Shown piece by piece: positions 51,017 through 59,118 of a stretch of DNA of 64,000 bases. Every line of letters starts with the position of its first letter. Positions within the stretch are counted from its first letter, which is position 1. Below the pieces are notes generated by a model that was not told the origin of the DNA, ran no database searches, and worked only from the letters and a program-made list of their open reading frames with translations. The stretch lies in assembly GCF_008329945.1 (NCBI RefSeq), contig NZ_CP035807.1, positions 3,534,001 to 3,598,000 of the forward strand, given 5' to 3'. Source of the stretch: Thiospirochaeta perfilievii. Its GTDB lineage: Bacteria; Spirochaetota; Spirochaetia; DSM-2461. A program made the translations under genes and the position numbers.

Positions 51017-51335
51017 TAGTTCTCCCTGTAAAATTTTTTTGATTTAAATCTATATGCAACAGAAATATTCTCTTTTTGTAGAACCTGTGGGTTTATACCA
51101 TTATATCTTTTAAAGGCTTTTGAAAATGCTGCAGGTGATTCATATCTAAATTTTTATGAAATCATAGATACACTTTTATTTGTAATTACGAGTTCCTTGT
51201 GTTGCTAGAGAAATTCTTTTACTGTTTTGTCTGTTATAATTCTGAATATTCTTAAGAAACGATATTTTGAAGAGTTTGCCTGAGATCGGTATATGTCAAC
51301 ATAAGTGAAGAGATCTTCATTATTATTTGGTATTT
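51013..51335 (-). pseudogene. decayed AraC-family regulator
   Basis: The minus strand reads a recognisable AraC DNA-binding tail, ESPAAFSKAFKRYNGINPQ, at about 51085-51140. Upstream of this, TDKTVKEFL and VITNKSVSMIS continue the family pattern but are cut by in-frame TAG and TAA codons. The 5' half of the gene is missing. The stop overlaps the MATE stop tail-to-tail. It probably once regulated a neighbour. Confidence 0.75.
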
Positions 51336-51344
51336 ATCATTCAG

Positions 51345-51431
51345 TAGCGGCCCCAGTTTTGAAATAAGGGGCCTATAGACCCTATTTCAGAAAATTTCTG
51401 ACGGAGTAAAACTTTGTTGAAGCCGTTAGGC
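51345..51431. repeat. imperfect palindrome resembling a degenerate attC site
   Basis: TAGCGGC (51345) pairs with GCCGTTA (51422), AGTTTT (51355) with AAAACT (51408), and TGAAATA plus GGG (51360-51370) with CCCTATTTCA (51380-51389). GTTAGGC (51425-51431) fits the general attC R' pattern GTTRRRY. It lies at the far end of the cassette array but lacks the conserved GATAACGTCC seen in the other sites. The remaining bases to 51504 hold no gene. Confidence 0.3.
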
Positions 51432-51504
51432 TGAACCCTGTTTGACGAATCATATCATGTAATTATTAAAATAACCAAAGGTAAAAGTTTTGACTTACAG
51501 TGTC

Positions 51505-51967
51505 CAGAAGGTTTTTATATCCTGTTCAGCATGTGGTAAAGAGATGAAATTTATGTTTTCTATACTTCCAAATAATATAAGAATTAGGGGGTCATCTGGA
51601 TGAAAATATATAAAAATTACATCTCCAAAAATAGGAACTATCCATGTTTCACAAGTGAGGTATATTTTAATGTTTTTACGGAGTTAAATAATTGGGGAAA
51701 TAACAAAAAAGATGGATTTTCTGATGTGAAATCGTTCTCTCTTGGGTTCTTAAAGTTGAGTATAAAAATAATCTCGAGTATTTTATGTTATAAAATCCTC
51801 TTTAGAATGTAGCGATTATTTATCAATACCCTATATGGAATACTCTTTCGTTGGCTTACAGGAACATTGGATTGAAATCGACGATAAAAACCATAGAAGA
51901 GTCTCTTTTAACTGAAGATCACCTGATGTTTGGCCTTTATAGTCGAATCAATCCTTAGGGTTATATG
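51505..51967 (+). mobile_element. right-end fragment of the IS91-like element (copy of 58008-58470)
   Basis: 463 bases identical to 58008-58470 except one position (51889 A, 58392 G). It carries the last 33 codons of the transposase without a start, and an intact copy of the following 70-codon frame (51600-51812). Such single-end fragments with one constant and one variable end are expected of rolling-circle transposition that stops early, or of deletion. Confidence 0.85.
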
Positions 51968-52006
51968 GTGAGTATCAATTAGTCTTAATCTCTTTTTTTA
52001 CTTTCT

Positions 52007-52888
52007 TTATATATTATTCAAATCTAATTCAAATCCATTATCGTAGTTTGAGATAGAAAACCCTAATTTTTTATATAAGTTAATTGCTGGAGTATTATCT
52101 AATCCTGTACGCACATATACTTTATTTGCGCCATAATTTTTGAGGTTTAATAATGTCCTCACCATAGCTGAGAATGCTAATCCTTTACCACGATGCTCTT
52201 CAATCGTTCCAACTGGTTCAAATAATCCACACTTATCTACTTCATCATACCAACAAATACATCCTGAGACGATTTGTACATTTTTATGTATAACCCTAAT
52301 TCCAAGATCATCATTGTATTTATCAGATTTAATTATATTTTTATTCTCTTTATTTGAACTTTCTTCTCCTGTAATTTGAGTAGTTTTAGGGAAATCATTT
52401 ATTGTTACGAATGAGTAGTCAACAGGAAGTTTATATTCTGGGATATTTTTTAAATCCCTTTGCATAAATACAATAGGGGCATCGAATGGCTTAAAATTAT
52501 TTGCTAAAAGGAACTCATTTTTTTTCTTATCTATATCTAAACAACTAACTTCTATACTATTAAGATTTAACTCTTTAGCTCTCTCAATTGTCCATACAAT
52601 CATATCTTTTGATATAATTGTATTGTAATAATCAGGATTAATCTGGAATTCAGGATTACTTTCAGTAGTTAAATATAATACAAAGCCAATGATAATTCCC
52701 GATTTTTCCCAAATTTGAATGTCTTTGAGGATATCAAAATTATTTGATTCTTTATTCGTTCTAAAAATTAAATCCCCAAGATGAAAATATCCTGCTGGAG
52801 ATACTAAATTTCTCATTTCAGATAAAAATATTTGTAGCTTTTTAATATCATATAATGAATTGAAACTTCGTCTATTTATTTTTTTCAT
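52007..52888 (-). CDS. GNAT acetyltransferase, probably two tandem GNAT domains
   Basis: 293 residues. The C-terminal domain (about 170-290) has the acetyl-CoA motif PVGTIEEHRGKGLAFSAM and the later VYVRTGLDNTPAINLYKKLGF motif. The N-terminal half looks like a second, degenerate GNAT fold (EVSCLDIDKKKNEFLLANNFKPF). Substrate unknown. By position it is the gene of the leftmost integron cassette; its 3' end lies 39 bases from the IS91 fragment, and its own attC is not clearly preserved. Confidence 0.8.
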   Translation of the reverse strand: MKKINRRSFNSLYDIKKLQIFLSEMRNLVSPAGYFHLGDLIFRTNKESNNFDILKDIQIWEKSGIIIGFVLYLTTESNPEFQINPDYYNTIISKDMIVWTIERAKELNLNSIEVSCLDIDKKKNEFLLANNFKPFDAPIVFMQRDLKNIPEYKLPVDYSFVTINDFPKTTQITGEESSNKENKNIIKSDKYNDDLGIRVIHKNVQIVSGCICWYDEVDKCGLFEPVGTIEEHRGKGLAFSAMVRTLLNLKNYGANKVYVRTGLDNTPAINLYKKLGFSISNYDNGFELDLNNI

Positions 52889-53024
52889 TTTATATCCTTA
52901 AAATATGCTTTTTGTGAATTACTTAATTATTTGATAATTAATATTAGTTAAGTGAAATACTACTTTAGTATTGAATTCTTTATTATCATGTTTATAGATA
53001 TTTCTCTTTTATTAAGGACATAGC

Positions 53025-53030
53025 AGATAA
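53025..53030. other. left half of attC site D, split by the IS110 element
   Basis: AGATAA, preceded by GC. Joined to CGTCC at 54426 it restores CAGATAACGTCC, identical to site B at 61649-61660 and matching sites A and C closely. This marks the insertion point of the IS110 element. Confidence 0.7.
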
Positions 53031-53093
53031 ATTATGGGAAAGGACTTGTTTTGGCATCCATATAACGATGCTATGATAGTAAGTGTAATAGGT

Positions 53094-53206
53094 TGCGACT
53101 GGTGTTATAATTAAGTCAGTACTTCTTAAAAGAAGAACGACCGATGGCTGTTGCGGGACTGGGAACTTATGTATCCCGTTATAACGATTAGCAGTCATCA
53201 GTCGCA
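53094..53206 (+). ncRNA. candidate bridge RNA of the IS110 element
   Basis: TGCGACTGGTG (53094-53104) pairs with CATCAGTCGCA (53196-53206) over 11 bp with one G-U, closing a domain. Inside are CTTCT/AGAAG (53122-53135) and CGGGA/TCCCG (53154-53178) with a 15-base loop, plus an alternative GATGGCTG/CAGTCATC pairing. IS110-group elements express such a bridge RNA from the left end, upstream of the transposase, to specify target and donor. The segment after the second stem contains ATAACG and CGTTAT, words present in the attC target. Exact ends are not known. Confidence 0.6.
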
Positions 53207-53305
53207 TTAACATTTTGAGGATGAGAAAATTTATCATACCCCGTATAGACGCATGATTATTATACTCCTCTTCTTTTAGGAAAGAAAGTAATTAGGAGGA
53301 ATGGT

Positions 53306-54412
53306 ATGGAATTTATGGGAATTGACCTTCATACAGACTGCTTTAATCACTGTACTCTAGATGAAGGGACAAAAAAGAAAGTTGGAACTTATTCGATTGA
53401 TAAAGAATCTTTGGAAAAATTTTACAAAATATTAACACCTGAAACCTATGTAATTGTTGAATCAACAACAAACTCATTCAAATTTACAGAGCTAATCCAG
53501 GACAAAGTTAAAGATGTTAATATTTCTAATACTTATGCTATGAAACTAATTAGCTTTACAAATAAAAAAACAGATAAAGTTGATGCTGAAAAATTAGCCA
53601 GGGTATTAAAGATGCAAATTTTAAGTGGAGAAGAGCAGATAAAAAGAGTGGAATTGCCACCTCCAATTATCCAAGAACTAAGAGCTTTATTTTCAACGTA
53701 TAAATTTCTAGGAAAGCAAAGAACTCAACTAAAAAATAGAATTCATTCTTTATTAAAACAGAACCTTTACCCTTTTAATAAAGTGATGATATTTAATAAT
53801 AAAATTAGAGATAAAATCTTAAATATATCTGAAGCAAGAGGATTGAAGTTTCAACTGAAGATTCTATTTGATGAGCTGGATCATTTAGAGGAAACTATTA
53901 AGTTACTTGTAACAGAAATTGAAGTTATGGGTTCTTCTTATATGAAAGAAATAGAGATATTAACTTCAATGCAGGGGATAAGTGTTTTTACTGCTATAGC
54001 TATTATTTCAGATATAATTGATGTTAAGAGATTTCCAAATTCTAAGAAATTTGCCTCATATTTAAGATCAGCACCAAAAGTTGAAAGTTCAAATAATAAA
54101 ACATTAATTAAGAGCACAAATAAACAGGGAAGAAAATTAACAATTTCTCTTCTGTATCAATCATTGAACCATTTCATAAACTCAAACAGATCCATTGAGC
54201 ATTGGTATGATAAATTAAGCGAGTATAAAAAAGTTGGTAAAGTGAGAATGGGAACTTGCAGGAGATTTATTACTGTCATTTATCAGTTACTTAAAAAAGA
54301 AGAGTATTATAGGTTCATGGACATTAAAAACCATGACCGGAAAATGCATGCTTATATGGTTTTACTAGAAAAAAATAAGGTAAATATTAGCAAATGGAAG
54401 GAGGTTTCTTGA
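53306..54412 (+). CDS. IS110-family transposase
   Basis: 368 residues. The N-terminal DEDD (RuvC-like) domain starts FMGIDLHTDCF (catalytic Asp) with VIVESTTNS and the KTDKVDAEKLA motif. The C-terminal Tnp20 domain has LTSMQGISVFTAIAIISDI and FPNSKKFASYLRSAPKVESS with the reactive-serine region. These recombinases use a structured bridge RNA to choose target and donor sites. It is full length and preceded by AGGAGGA, so likely active or recently active. Confidence 0.92.
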   Translation: MEFMGIDLHTDCFNHCTLDEGTKKKVGTYSIDKESLEKFYKILTPETYVIVESTTNSFKFTELIQDKVKDVNISNTYAMKLISFTNKKTDKVDAEKLARVLKMQILSGEEQIKRVELPPPIIQELRALFSTYKFLGKQRTQLKNRIHSLLKQNLYPFNKVMIFNNKIRDKILNISEARGLKFQLKILFDELDHLEETIKLLVTEIEVMGSSYMKEIEILTSMQGISVFTAIAIISDIIDVKRFPNSKKFASYLRSAPKVESSNNKTLIKSTNKQGRKLTISLLYQSLNHFINSNRSIEHWYDKLSEYKKVGKVRMGTCRRFITVIYQLLKKEEYYRFMDIKNHDRKMHAYMVLLEKNKVNISKWKEVS

Positions 54413-54425
54413 CTTTCATCATAGA

Positions 54426-54609
54426 CGTCCTGTTGAGGTGACTGCTCGTTCCTGTAGCGAAGCGAAAGGATTGGCGTGCTTCTTGCTCAATTATTACCCA
54501 TTAAAACTAAAATTTAGGATAAAAAGTACTGATTTCTAGTTTGAACTTTTAGTATGGGTTCATGCGAGAAGCATGACAAAGACAGTTCACTTCCAACAGT
54601 TTGTTATCT
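54426..54609 (-). other. attC site D (right part; R box split by IS110)
   Basis: Left arm CGTCCTGTTGAGGTGACTG pairs with the right arm CAGTTCACTTCCAACAG, leaving unpaired bases only on the right arm. The outer box GTTATCT (54603-54609) pairs with AGATAA at 53025. The tip is long: GCTTCTTGC pairs with GCGAGAAGC, and ACCCAT with ATGGGT further in. It directly follows the 3' end of the 95-residue gene at 54627, as an attC should. Confidence 0.75.
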
Positions 54610-54626
54610 ACCGAAGGTATATCTTT

Positions 54627-54914
54627 TCAGGATAAATTATTTATAAATTCTTTCATTTCATTTAGATAATCTTCTCTATAAAAAGAGTAGTAATAAGTTT
54701 TAGTTAATCCTATTTTAGATTCTCCTTCAAATGTCAACCAGTCTTCAACATTGCCTAATATACTATTTGTATGAGTTACTATATCTAATTCTATATTTTT
54801 AGAGGTATTTCCAGTTCTCATATGAGTTGTAACAATTTTCCTTTGAATTCTTAAATTTTTTAATTTTAATAGTTTCTTTTTTGCTTTGTCATCTAAGGAA
54901 TATAGCCTTCTCAT
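54627..54914 (-). CDS. small cassette protein, unknown function
   Basis: 95 residues with a strongly basic N-terminus (RRLYSLDDKAKKKLLKLKNLRIQRKIV) and a mixed C-terminal half ending MKEFINNLS. No signal peptide or known domain. Its ATG overlaps the stop of the exported protein gene (ATGA), so the two are translated together in one cassette. Function unknown. Confidence 0.55.
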   Translation of the reverse strand: MRRLYSLDDKAKKKLLKLKNLRIQRKIVTTHMRTGNTSKNIELDIVTHTNSILGNVEDWLTFEGESKIGLTKTYYYSFYREDYLNEMKEFINNLS

Positions 54915-55774
54915 GGCATATATTTAGGATCATCTGTTATTCCATCCCAACCAGCTAATATAAATCCTTCTTCAAGAAGATCGTTACATAAATCATTTTT
55001 TGATTCATCATATTTTATTAATTTTTTTGTATAAAACCAAACTAATTTTGAGGAATTATAAACTTCTAATTTCCCTAAATACCAAGAACCTCCATGTTCA
55101 TCATTTTTTGTTTTACCAATTACTTCTATTATATCACCCTGTATAAACATCTTTATACTTACATCTACTCCATTATTAAAAGCATATTTCATAGTTTCTA
55201 TTGGTTCTGTTGTATTTGTTAAGTTTTCATAAATATTTACATTCTCGATATTGTAATATTTACCAGTCATTTTAATCAGTTCAGTTCCATTATAATCAAA
55301 TATTGAACCTTGTTGTGGTTCAGAACCTAGAGGATATAAATTTATTTTTTCTCCTATTAGTCCATGTTCAAATGATTCCTTTAAATCTGTTTTAAACGTT
55401 AAAATAAATTCTTCATTATTCCATTCCTGTTTATTTGATTTGATATCATAGAGATGTAGTTCATTTTCTGTTATTAAATATTTTCCTTCTACATCTACAC
55501 CAGATGGAACCCAGCCTATTTTGAAAACATTATCAATGTAAAAAATAAACAGCCGATTATATCCAGTTGGATCTGAATCAAAAACCCATTTAGTTGAGCA
55601 TAACTTGTCTATAGTTAGTTTAGAATTATTAATGTCATAATTTTCATGACGTTCTTTCCATGAATATCCATCTTTAGGACCTTCTGAGTATTTTGAGTGT
55701 AATTTACTATATTCATTTCCATATAGATTTAATAAATTAAGAATTAATATTATACAAAATGCATATTTTTTCAT
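54911..55774 (-). CDS. exported cassette protein, unknown function
   Basis: 287 residues with signal peptide about 1-19 (MKKYAFCIILILNLLNLYG). About 55-150 resembles a lipocalin-like or DUF-type stress domain (STKWVFDSDP, GWVPSGVDVEGKYLITENELHLYDI). About 165-270 could be an SH3-like module (YYNIENVNIYE, GSWYLGKLEVYNSSKLVWFYTKKLI). Proteins of this kind are frequent in Treponema and Leptospira. It opens the cassette whose attC is site D. Confidence 0.6.
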   Translation of the reverse strand: MKKYAFCIILILNLLNLYGNEYSKLHSKYSEGPKDGYSWKERHENYDINNSKLTIDKLCSTKWVFDSDPTGYNRLFIFYIDNVFKIGWVPSGVDVEGKYLITENELHLYDIKSNKQEWNNEEFILTFKTDLKESFEHGLIGEKINLYPLGSEPQQGSIFDYNGTELIKMTGKYYNIENVNIYENLTNTTEPIETMKYAFNNGVDVSIKMFIQGDIIEVIGKTKNDEHGGSWYLGKLEVYNSSKLVWFYTKKLIKYDESKNDLCNDLLEEGFILAGWDGITDDPKYMP

Positions 55775-55847
55775 ATTTCCAATAATACTTGTAGTTTGAG
55801 ATGATGTCTATTGTTTTATTATATAAAAATATATCGTTTTAGAGTGT

Positions 55848-55968
55848 AGATAACGTCCTTTTAACCTGCCGGATTGTGCCCGAAGGGATTGGCGGGCTAT
55901 TTGCTTTAGAGCGAAGCGAGCAAATAGCATGACAAAAATTCGGACTGGTTCAAAAGCTTGTTCAAGTA
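55848..55968 (-). other. attC site C
   Basis: AGATAACGTCC (55848-) and the right-hand GTTCAAG (55960-55966) form the outer boxes. CTTTTAACC pairs with GGTTCAAAAG, leaving one extra C on the right arm. The tip is CTATTTGC paired with GCAAATAG. It is closely similar to site B. It would belong to the HEPN cassette, now separated from it by the IS91-like element. Confidence 0.8.
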
Positions 55969-56114
55969 AGCCTTGCAGGCAGCTCTCAACATAAAACTAC
56001 ATATGTATAAAATAAATTAACTCCATTCAAATCTCCAAGTATTAAAATTTCCTTATCACAAAAAAAAGGTTAGTTGGTATATCAACCTTCTTACCTAAAT
56101 CCAAGGAGATAAGA

Positions 56115-57001
56115 ATGGAAAAAAATAACAAATGGTATAAGCAGTTTACTGACAAACTAGAGTTAACAGGTTTACGTCCAAGAACGGTAGATGTCTACTC
56201 TAGAGCTGTGAAACAGCTTCAGGATCATTATGATAGAAACCCTGAAAAAATAACAGAACTTGAAGTTCAAGAATACCTATTATACAGAAAAAACACTTCA
56301 AAATGGGCTCCTGCAACTCTAAATACAGCTCTTTGTGGTATTAGGTATTACTATCAAATGATGTTAAATGTTAATTGGGAGCTATTTAGGATTGCGAAGT
56401 TTGCTGCTGAAAATAAGCTACCCACAGTTCTAACAAAAGAAGAAGTTGACAGGATTCTAAGGTGTGCTAGACCCTTTAATAATTATGTCTACTTAGTTTT
56501 AGTTTATAGTTGCGGTCTTCGTTTGAGTGAAGCTCTAAATCTTGAAGTTTCTGATATTGATCGTGGAAGAATGATAATTCATATCCATAGAGGAAAGGGT
56601 GCAAAAGATAGACTTGTTCCTCTTCCACATTCAACACTAAAACTTTTAGAAAGGTATTGGAAAACACATAGGCATCCTAGGTTTATATTTCCTAGAACCC
56701 AAACTAATAAAAGGGGTGCACCTGTAAATGATTTAGCTGATGATACAGTTAATAAAGGATGTGCTCAAAATGCCATGAGAAATGCTGTTAAAAAAGCCAA
56801 TATCAATAAAAAGGAGTTTCAGTCCATACTCTGCGACATTGTTACGCTACACACCTTTTAGATTCTGGAGTAAATCTAAGGTACATTCAAATTTATCTAG
56901 GTCACTCAACTATTCTTTCAACACTGGTGTATCTTCATCTAACAGCTGCAGGAAACAGTGATGCCTATGGAATTATTGATAACTTAATGGATAGGTTCTG
57001 A
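56115..57001 (+). pseudogene. tyrosine recombinase (IS91-associated), frameshifted
   Basis: The first frame runs to a stop at 56859-56861 (248 residues) and holds the SAM-like N-domain and catalytic Arg in CGLRLSEAL. From about 56814 the adjacent frame continues with [15 protein letters not shown] (HxxR), YLGHST (His) and LVYLHLT (nucleophile Tyr), ending at 57001. One missing A in the AAAAAGG tract at about 56808-56814 explains the break. A -1 slip on AAAAAG during translation is also possible. It lacks the extra helix block of IntI integron integrases. Confidence 0.8.
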
Positions 57002-57002
57002 T

Positions 57003-58106
57003 ATGGGAGCTACGATAAAAGAGATTTTTACACTTTATGCTTGGGAATACCTTATGATAAATGAGGGTAAGGTTCCAACTAACCATAAGAAAGTTATAGA
57101 TGCCATAATCAATTGTAGAACTGATGTTTATGGTATTACTTTTTACAAATGTGAAGGCTGTGGAGAAATTCATACCAGTTTTAGATCCTGTGGAAATAGA
57201 CACTGTCCTACCTGTCAGGATCATAAAACAAAACTATGGACCGCAAAGCAACTTTCTAAAGAACTCTCTACAAATTATTTCATGATAACCTTCACTGTTC
57301 CTGAAGAAATAAGAGATTTTTTCCTTCAGAATCAGAAAGAGGCTTACTCTGCACTTTTTAAAGCATCATCTGATTCAATAAAGGAATCAACACAGAAAAG
57401 TAGAACAATGAGTGGAGCTACTACAGGATTTTTTGGTGTACTTCATACTTGGGGGAGACAGATCCAATATCACCCTCATATCCATTACGTTGTCCCAGGT
57501 GGTGCTTTGAATATAAAAAAACAGAGTTGGATAAGTTCATCAAAGGACTTTTTTCTACCTATATTTCAGTTATCAAAGTTATGTAAGGATAGATTTAAAA
57601 CTCTTATGAAGAATAAAGGATTACTTCATCAAATACCTCATGTAGTGTGGGTGTGGGAACGTGGTTGGAATGTTAATATCCAATCTGTTGGATCTGGAAG
57701 GAACACCATAAAATACCTATCAAGATATGTTTTTAAAGTAGCTATTTCTGATTACAGGATTCTTAAAGTCCAAAATAGAAGAGTCTATTTTAAGTTTAGA
57801 AGTAAAAAAACTGGGCAAGTTGTTACTACTTCTTTGGAAGTCTTAGATTTTATTAAAAGGTATCTACTTCATGTATTACCTTCAGGTTTCATGAAAATTC
57901 GATATTTTGGTTTTATGCATACATCATTTAATATGGAGTATAAGGACATTAGATTAATTATCGATGGCTTAGTTGCAGTACTTAATAAACCCGTAAAACC
58001 CATTATTCAGAAGGTTTTTATATCCTGTTCAGCATGTGGTAAAGAGATGAAATTTATGTTTTCTATACTTCCAAATAATATAAGAATTAGGGGGTCATCT
58101 GGATGA
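57003..58106 (+). CDS. IS91-family transposase (HUH endonuclease)
   Basis: 367 residues. The N-terminal zinc finger has CEGCGEIHTSFRSCGNRHCPTC. The HUH motif is HPHIHYVVPGG (about 160), and the catalytic Tyr region is IKYLSRYVFKVAISDYR. IS91 elements transpose by rolling-circle replication. The C-terminal end has a second CSACGK zinc-like motif; a copy of the last 33 codons is at 51505. The start is two bases after the recombinase stop. Confidence 0.92.
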   Translation: MGATIKEIFTLYAWEYLMINEGKVPTNHKKVIDAIINCRTDVYGITFYKCEGCGEIHTSFRSCGNRHCPTCQDHKTKLWTAKQLSKELSTNYFMITFTVPEEIRDFFLQNQKEAYSALFKASSDSIKESTQKSRTMSGATTGFFGVLHTWGRQIQYHPHIHYVVPGGALNIKKQSWISSSKDFFLPIFQLSKLCKDRFKTLMKNKGLLHQIPHVVWVWERGWNVNIQSVGSGRNTIKYLSRYVFKVAISDYRILKVQNRRVYFKFRSKKTGQVVTTSLEVLDFIKRYLLHVLPSGFMKIRYFGFMHTSFNMEYKDIRLIIDGLVAVLNKPVKPIIQKVFISCSACGKEMKFMFSILPNNIRIRGSSG

Positions 58107-58315
58107 AAATATATAAAAATTACATCTCCAAAAATAGGAACTATCCATGTTTCACAAGTGAGGTATATTTTAATGTTTTTACGGAGTTAAATAATTGGGG
58201 AAATAACAAAAAAGATGGATTTTCTGATGTGAAATCGTTCTCTCTTGGGTTCTTAAAGTTGAGTATAAAAATAATCTCGAGTATTTTATGTTATAAAATC
58301 CTCTTTAGAATGTAG
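58103..58315 (+). CDS. possible small protein of the IS91-like element
   Basis: 70 codons starting in the transposase stop (ATGA). It is basic and aromatic, without known motifs. The same frame is preserved intact in the fragment at 51600-51812, but with 462 of 463 identical bases that says nothing about selection. It may be chance. The region to 58470 probably holds the element's terminal recognition sequence. Confidence 0.3.
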   Translation: MKIYKNYISKNRNYPCFTSEVYFNVFTELNNWGNNKKDGFSDVKSFSLGFLKLSIKIISSILCYKILFRM

Positions 58316-58512
58316 CGATTATTTATCAATACCCTATATGGAATACTCTTTCGTTGGCTTACAGGAACATTGGATTGAAATCGACGATAAAGACCATAGA
58401 AGAGTCTCTTTTAACTGAAGATCACCTGATGTTTGGCCTTTATAGTCGAATCAATCCTTAGGGTTATATGATTTCCTTTGTAATATAGCTAGTATTTGTA
58501 GGAAATAATTTT

Positions 58513-59118
58513 CTATATTTCATAAAATTTATATTTAAAAATTCTATTTCTTACTAAAGAGTAATTTGGATGATTTACTGGTAAACTAATCGAAACAAAA
58601 ACAGGGTTCCCTGTATTAATTTCTATGAACTTATTTAAATTTATAAAACTCTTGTAGTATCTAAAATAGTAATTTGAATTGTAATTTCCTAAAGTATCTG
58701 AGAACCAAATTCTGTTTGTTGATTTATGATACTTTTTAACTGTTATGCAATGTGGTGATTTACTTGATAGCATTATTTCAGAAATTATTGGAACATTTAA
58801 TGATAAAAAGTAAAATAAATCATTAATTGTTGCATCATAAGTCCATAATGTTTTTAGATTAAACTCATCTCTAGCATGTAATGCTAGTATACCTTTTATA
58901 GCTATAGTTTTATTAGCTTTAATATATTTTTTAGTCCAAATCATTTCAGGATATTTTTTAATTAATTTTCTATAGTATATCCACTTCCTATCGTTTATTT
59001 TATGGTATGAATCATGTACTAAATTTACTTGAAAATCATGTTTTTTTGTTTTTATGAATAACTTATTAATTTTACTAATTATCTCATAAACAATGACCTT
59101 TATCCAATATAAAATCAT
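58513..59118 (-). CDS. cassette protein, weak C39-peptidase-like pattern
   Basis: 201 residues with a hydrophobic N-terminus (MILYWIKVIVYEII). The second half has VPIISEIMLSSKSPHCITVKKY followed by RIWFSDTLGNYNSNYYFRYYKSF, which resembles the His and Asp motifs of C39-like peptidases. The catalytic Cys motif (CGP) is absent; HDSYHK stands roughly where it would be. So it is either an inactive relative or something else. It is the third gene of the HEPN cassette, starting at the stop of the second. Confidence 0.5.
   Translation of the reverse strand: MILYWIKVIVYEIISKINKLFIKTKKHDFQVNLVHDSYHKINDRKWIYYRKLIKKYPEMIWTKKYIKANKTIAIKGILALHARDEFNLKTLWTYDATINDLFYFLSLNVPIISEIMLSSKSPHCITVKKYHKSTNRIWFSDTLGNYNSNYYFRYYKSFINLNKFIEINTGNPVFVSISLPVNHPNYSLVRNRIFKYKFYEI

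Larger units (their letters stand above)
53031..54425 (+). mobile_element. IS110-family insertion sequence inserted in an attC site
   Basis: About 1,395 bases bounded by the two halves of the attC R box. It has a long structured 5' non-coding region (53031-53305) and almost no 3' non-coding DNA (about 13 bases), the layout of the IS110 subgroup. No terminal inverted repeats or clear target duplication are seen; at most one A is shared by both junctions. Near the left end GCATC and GATGC (53054-53071) form a hairpin whose loop reads CATATAAC, resembling the R box of attC site A. Confidence 0.75.
55969..58470 (+). mobile_element. IS91-like element with accessory tyrosine recombinase
   Basis: It contains a leader hairpin, a frameshifted tyrosine recombinase, an HUH transposase one base further on, and a 364-base tail. 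The right end (58470) is fixed by the end of identity with the fragment at 51505-51967. The left end is only approximate and follows CAAG, a preferred IS91 target word; the right junction shows no such word. A hairpin around 56068-56091 (AAGG/CCTT, GTTG/CAAC) before the first gene may limit read-in transcription. Confidence 0.7.

Noticed and set aside
51600-51812. Intact 70-codon frame in the IS91 fragment as an independent gene.
   Set aside because: It is an almost identical copy of the frame at 58103, separated from any promoter, and the near-identity of the duplication gives no evidence of selection.
56115-57001. Tyrosine recombinase as the integron integrase IntI.
   Set aside because: It lacks the IntI-specific extra block before the HxxR motif, is directly followed by the IS91 transposase, and lies inside the IS element, so it is element-encoded.
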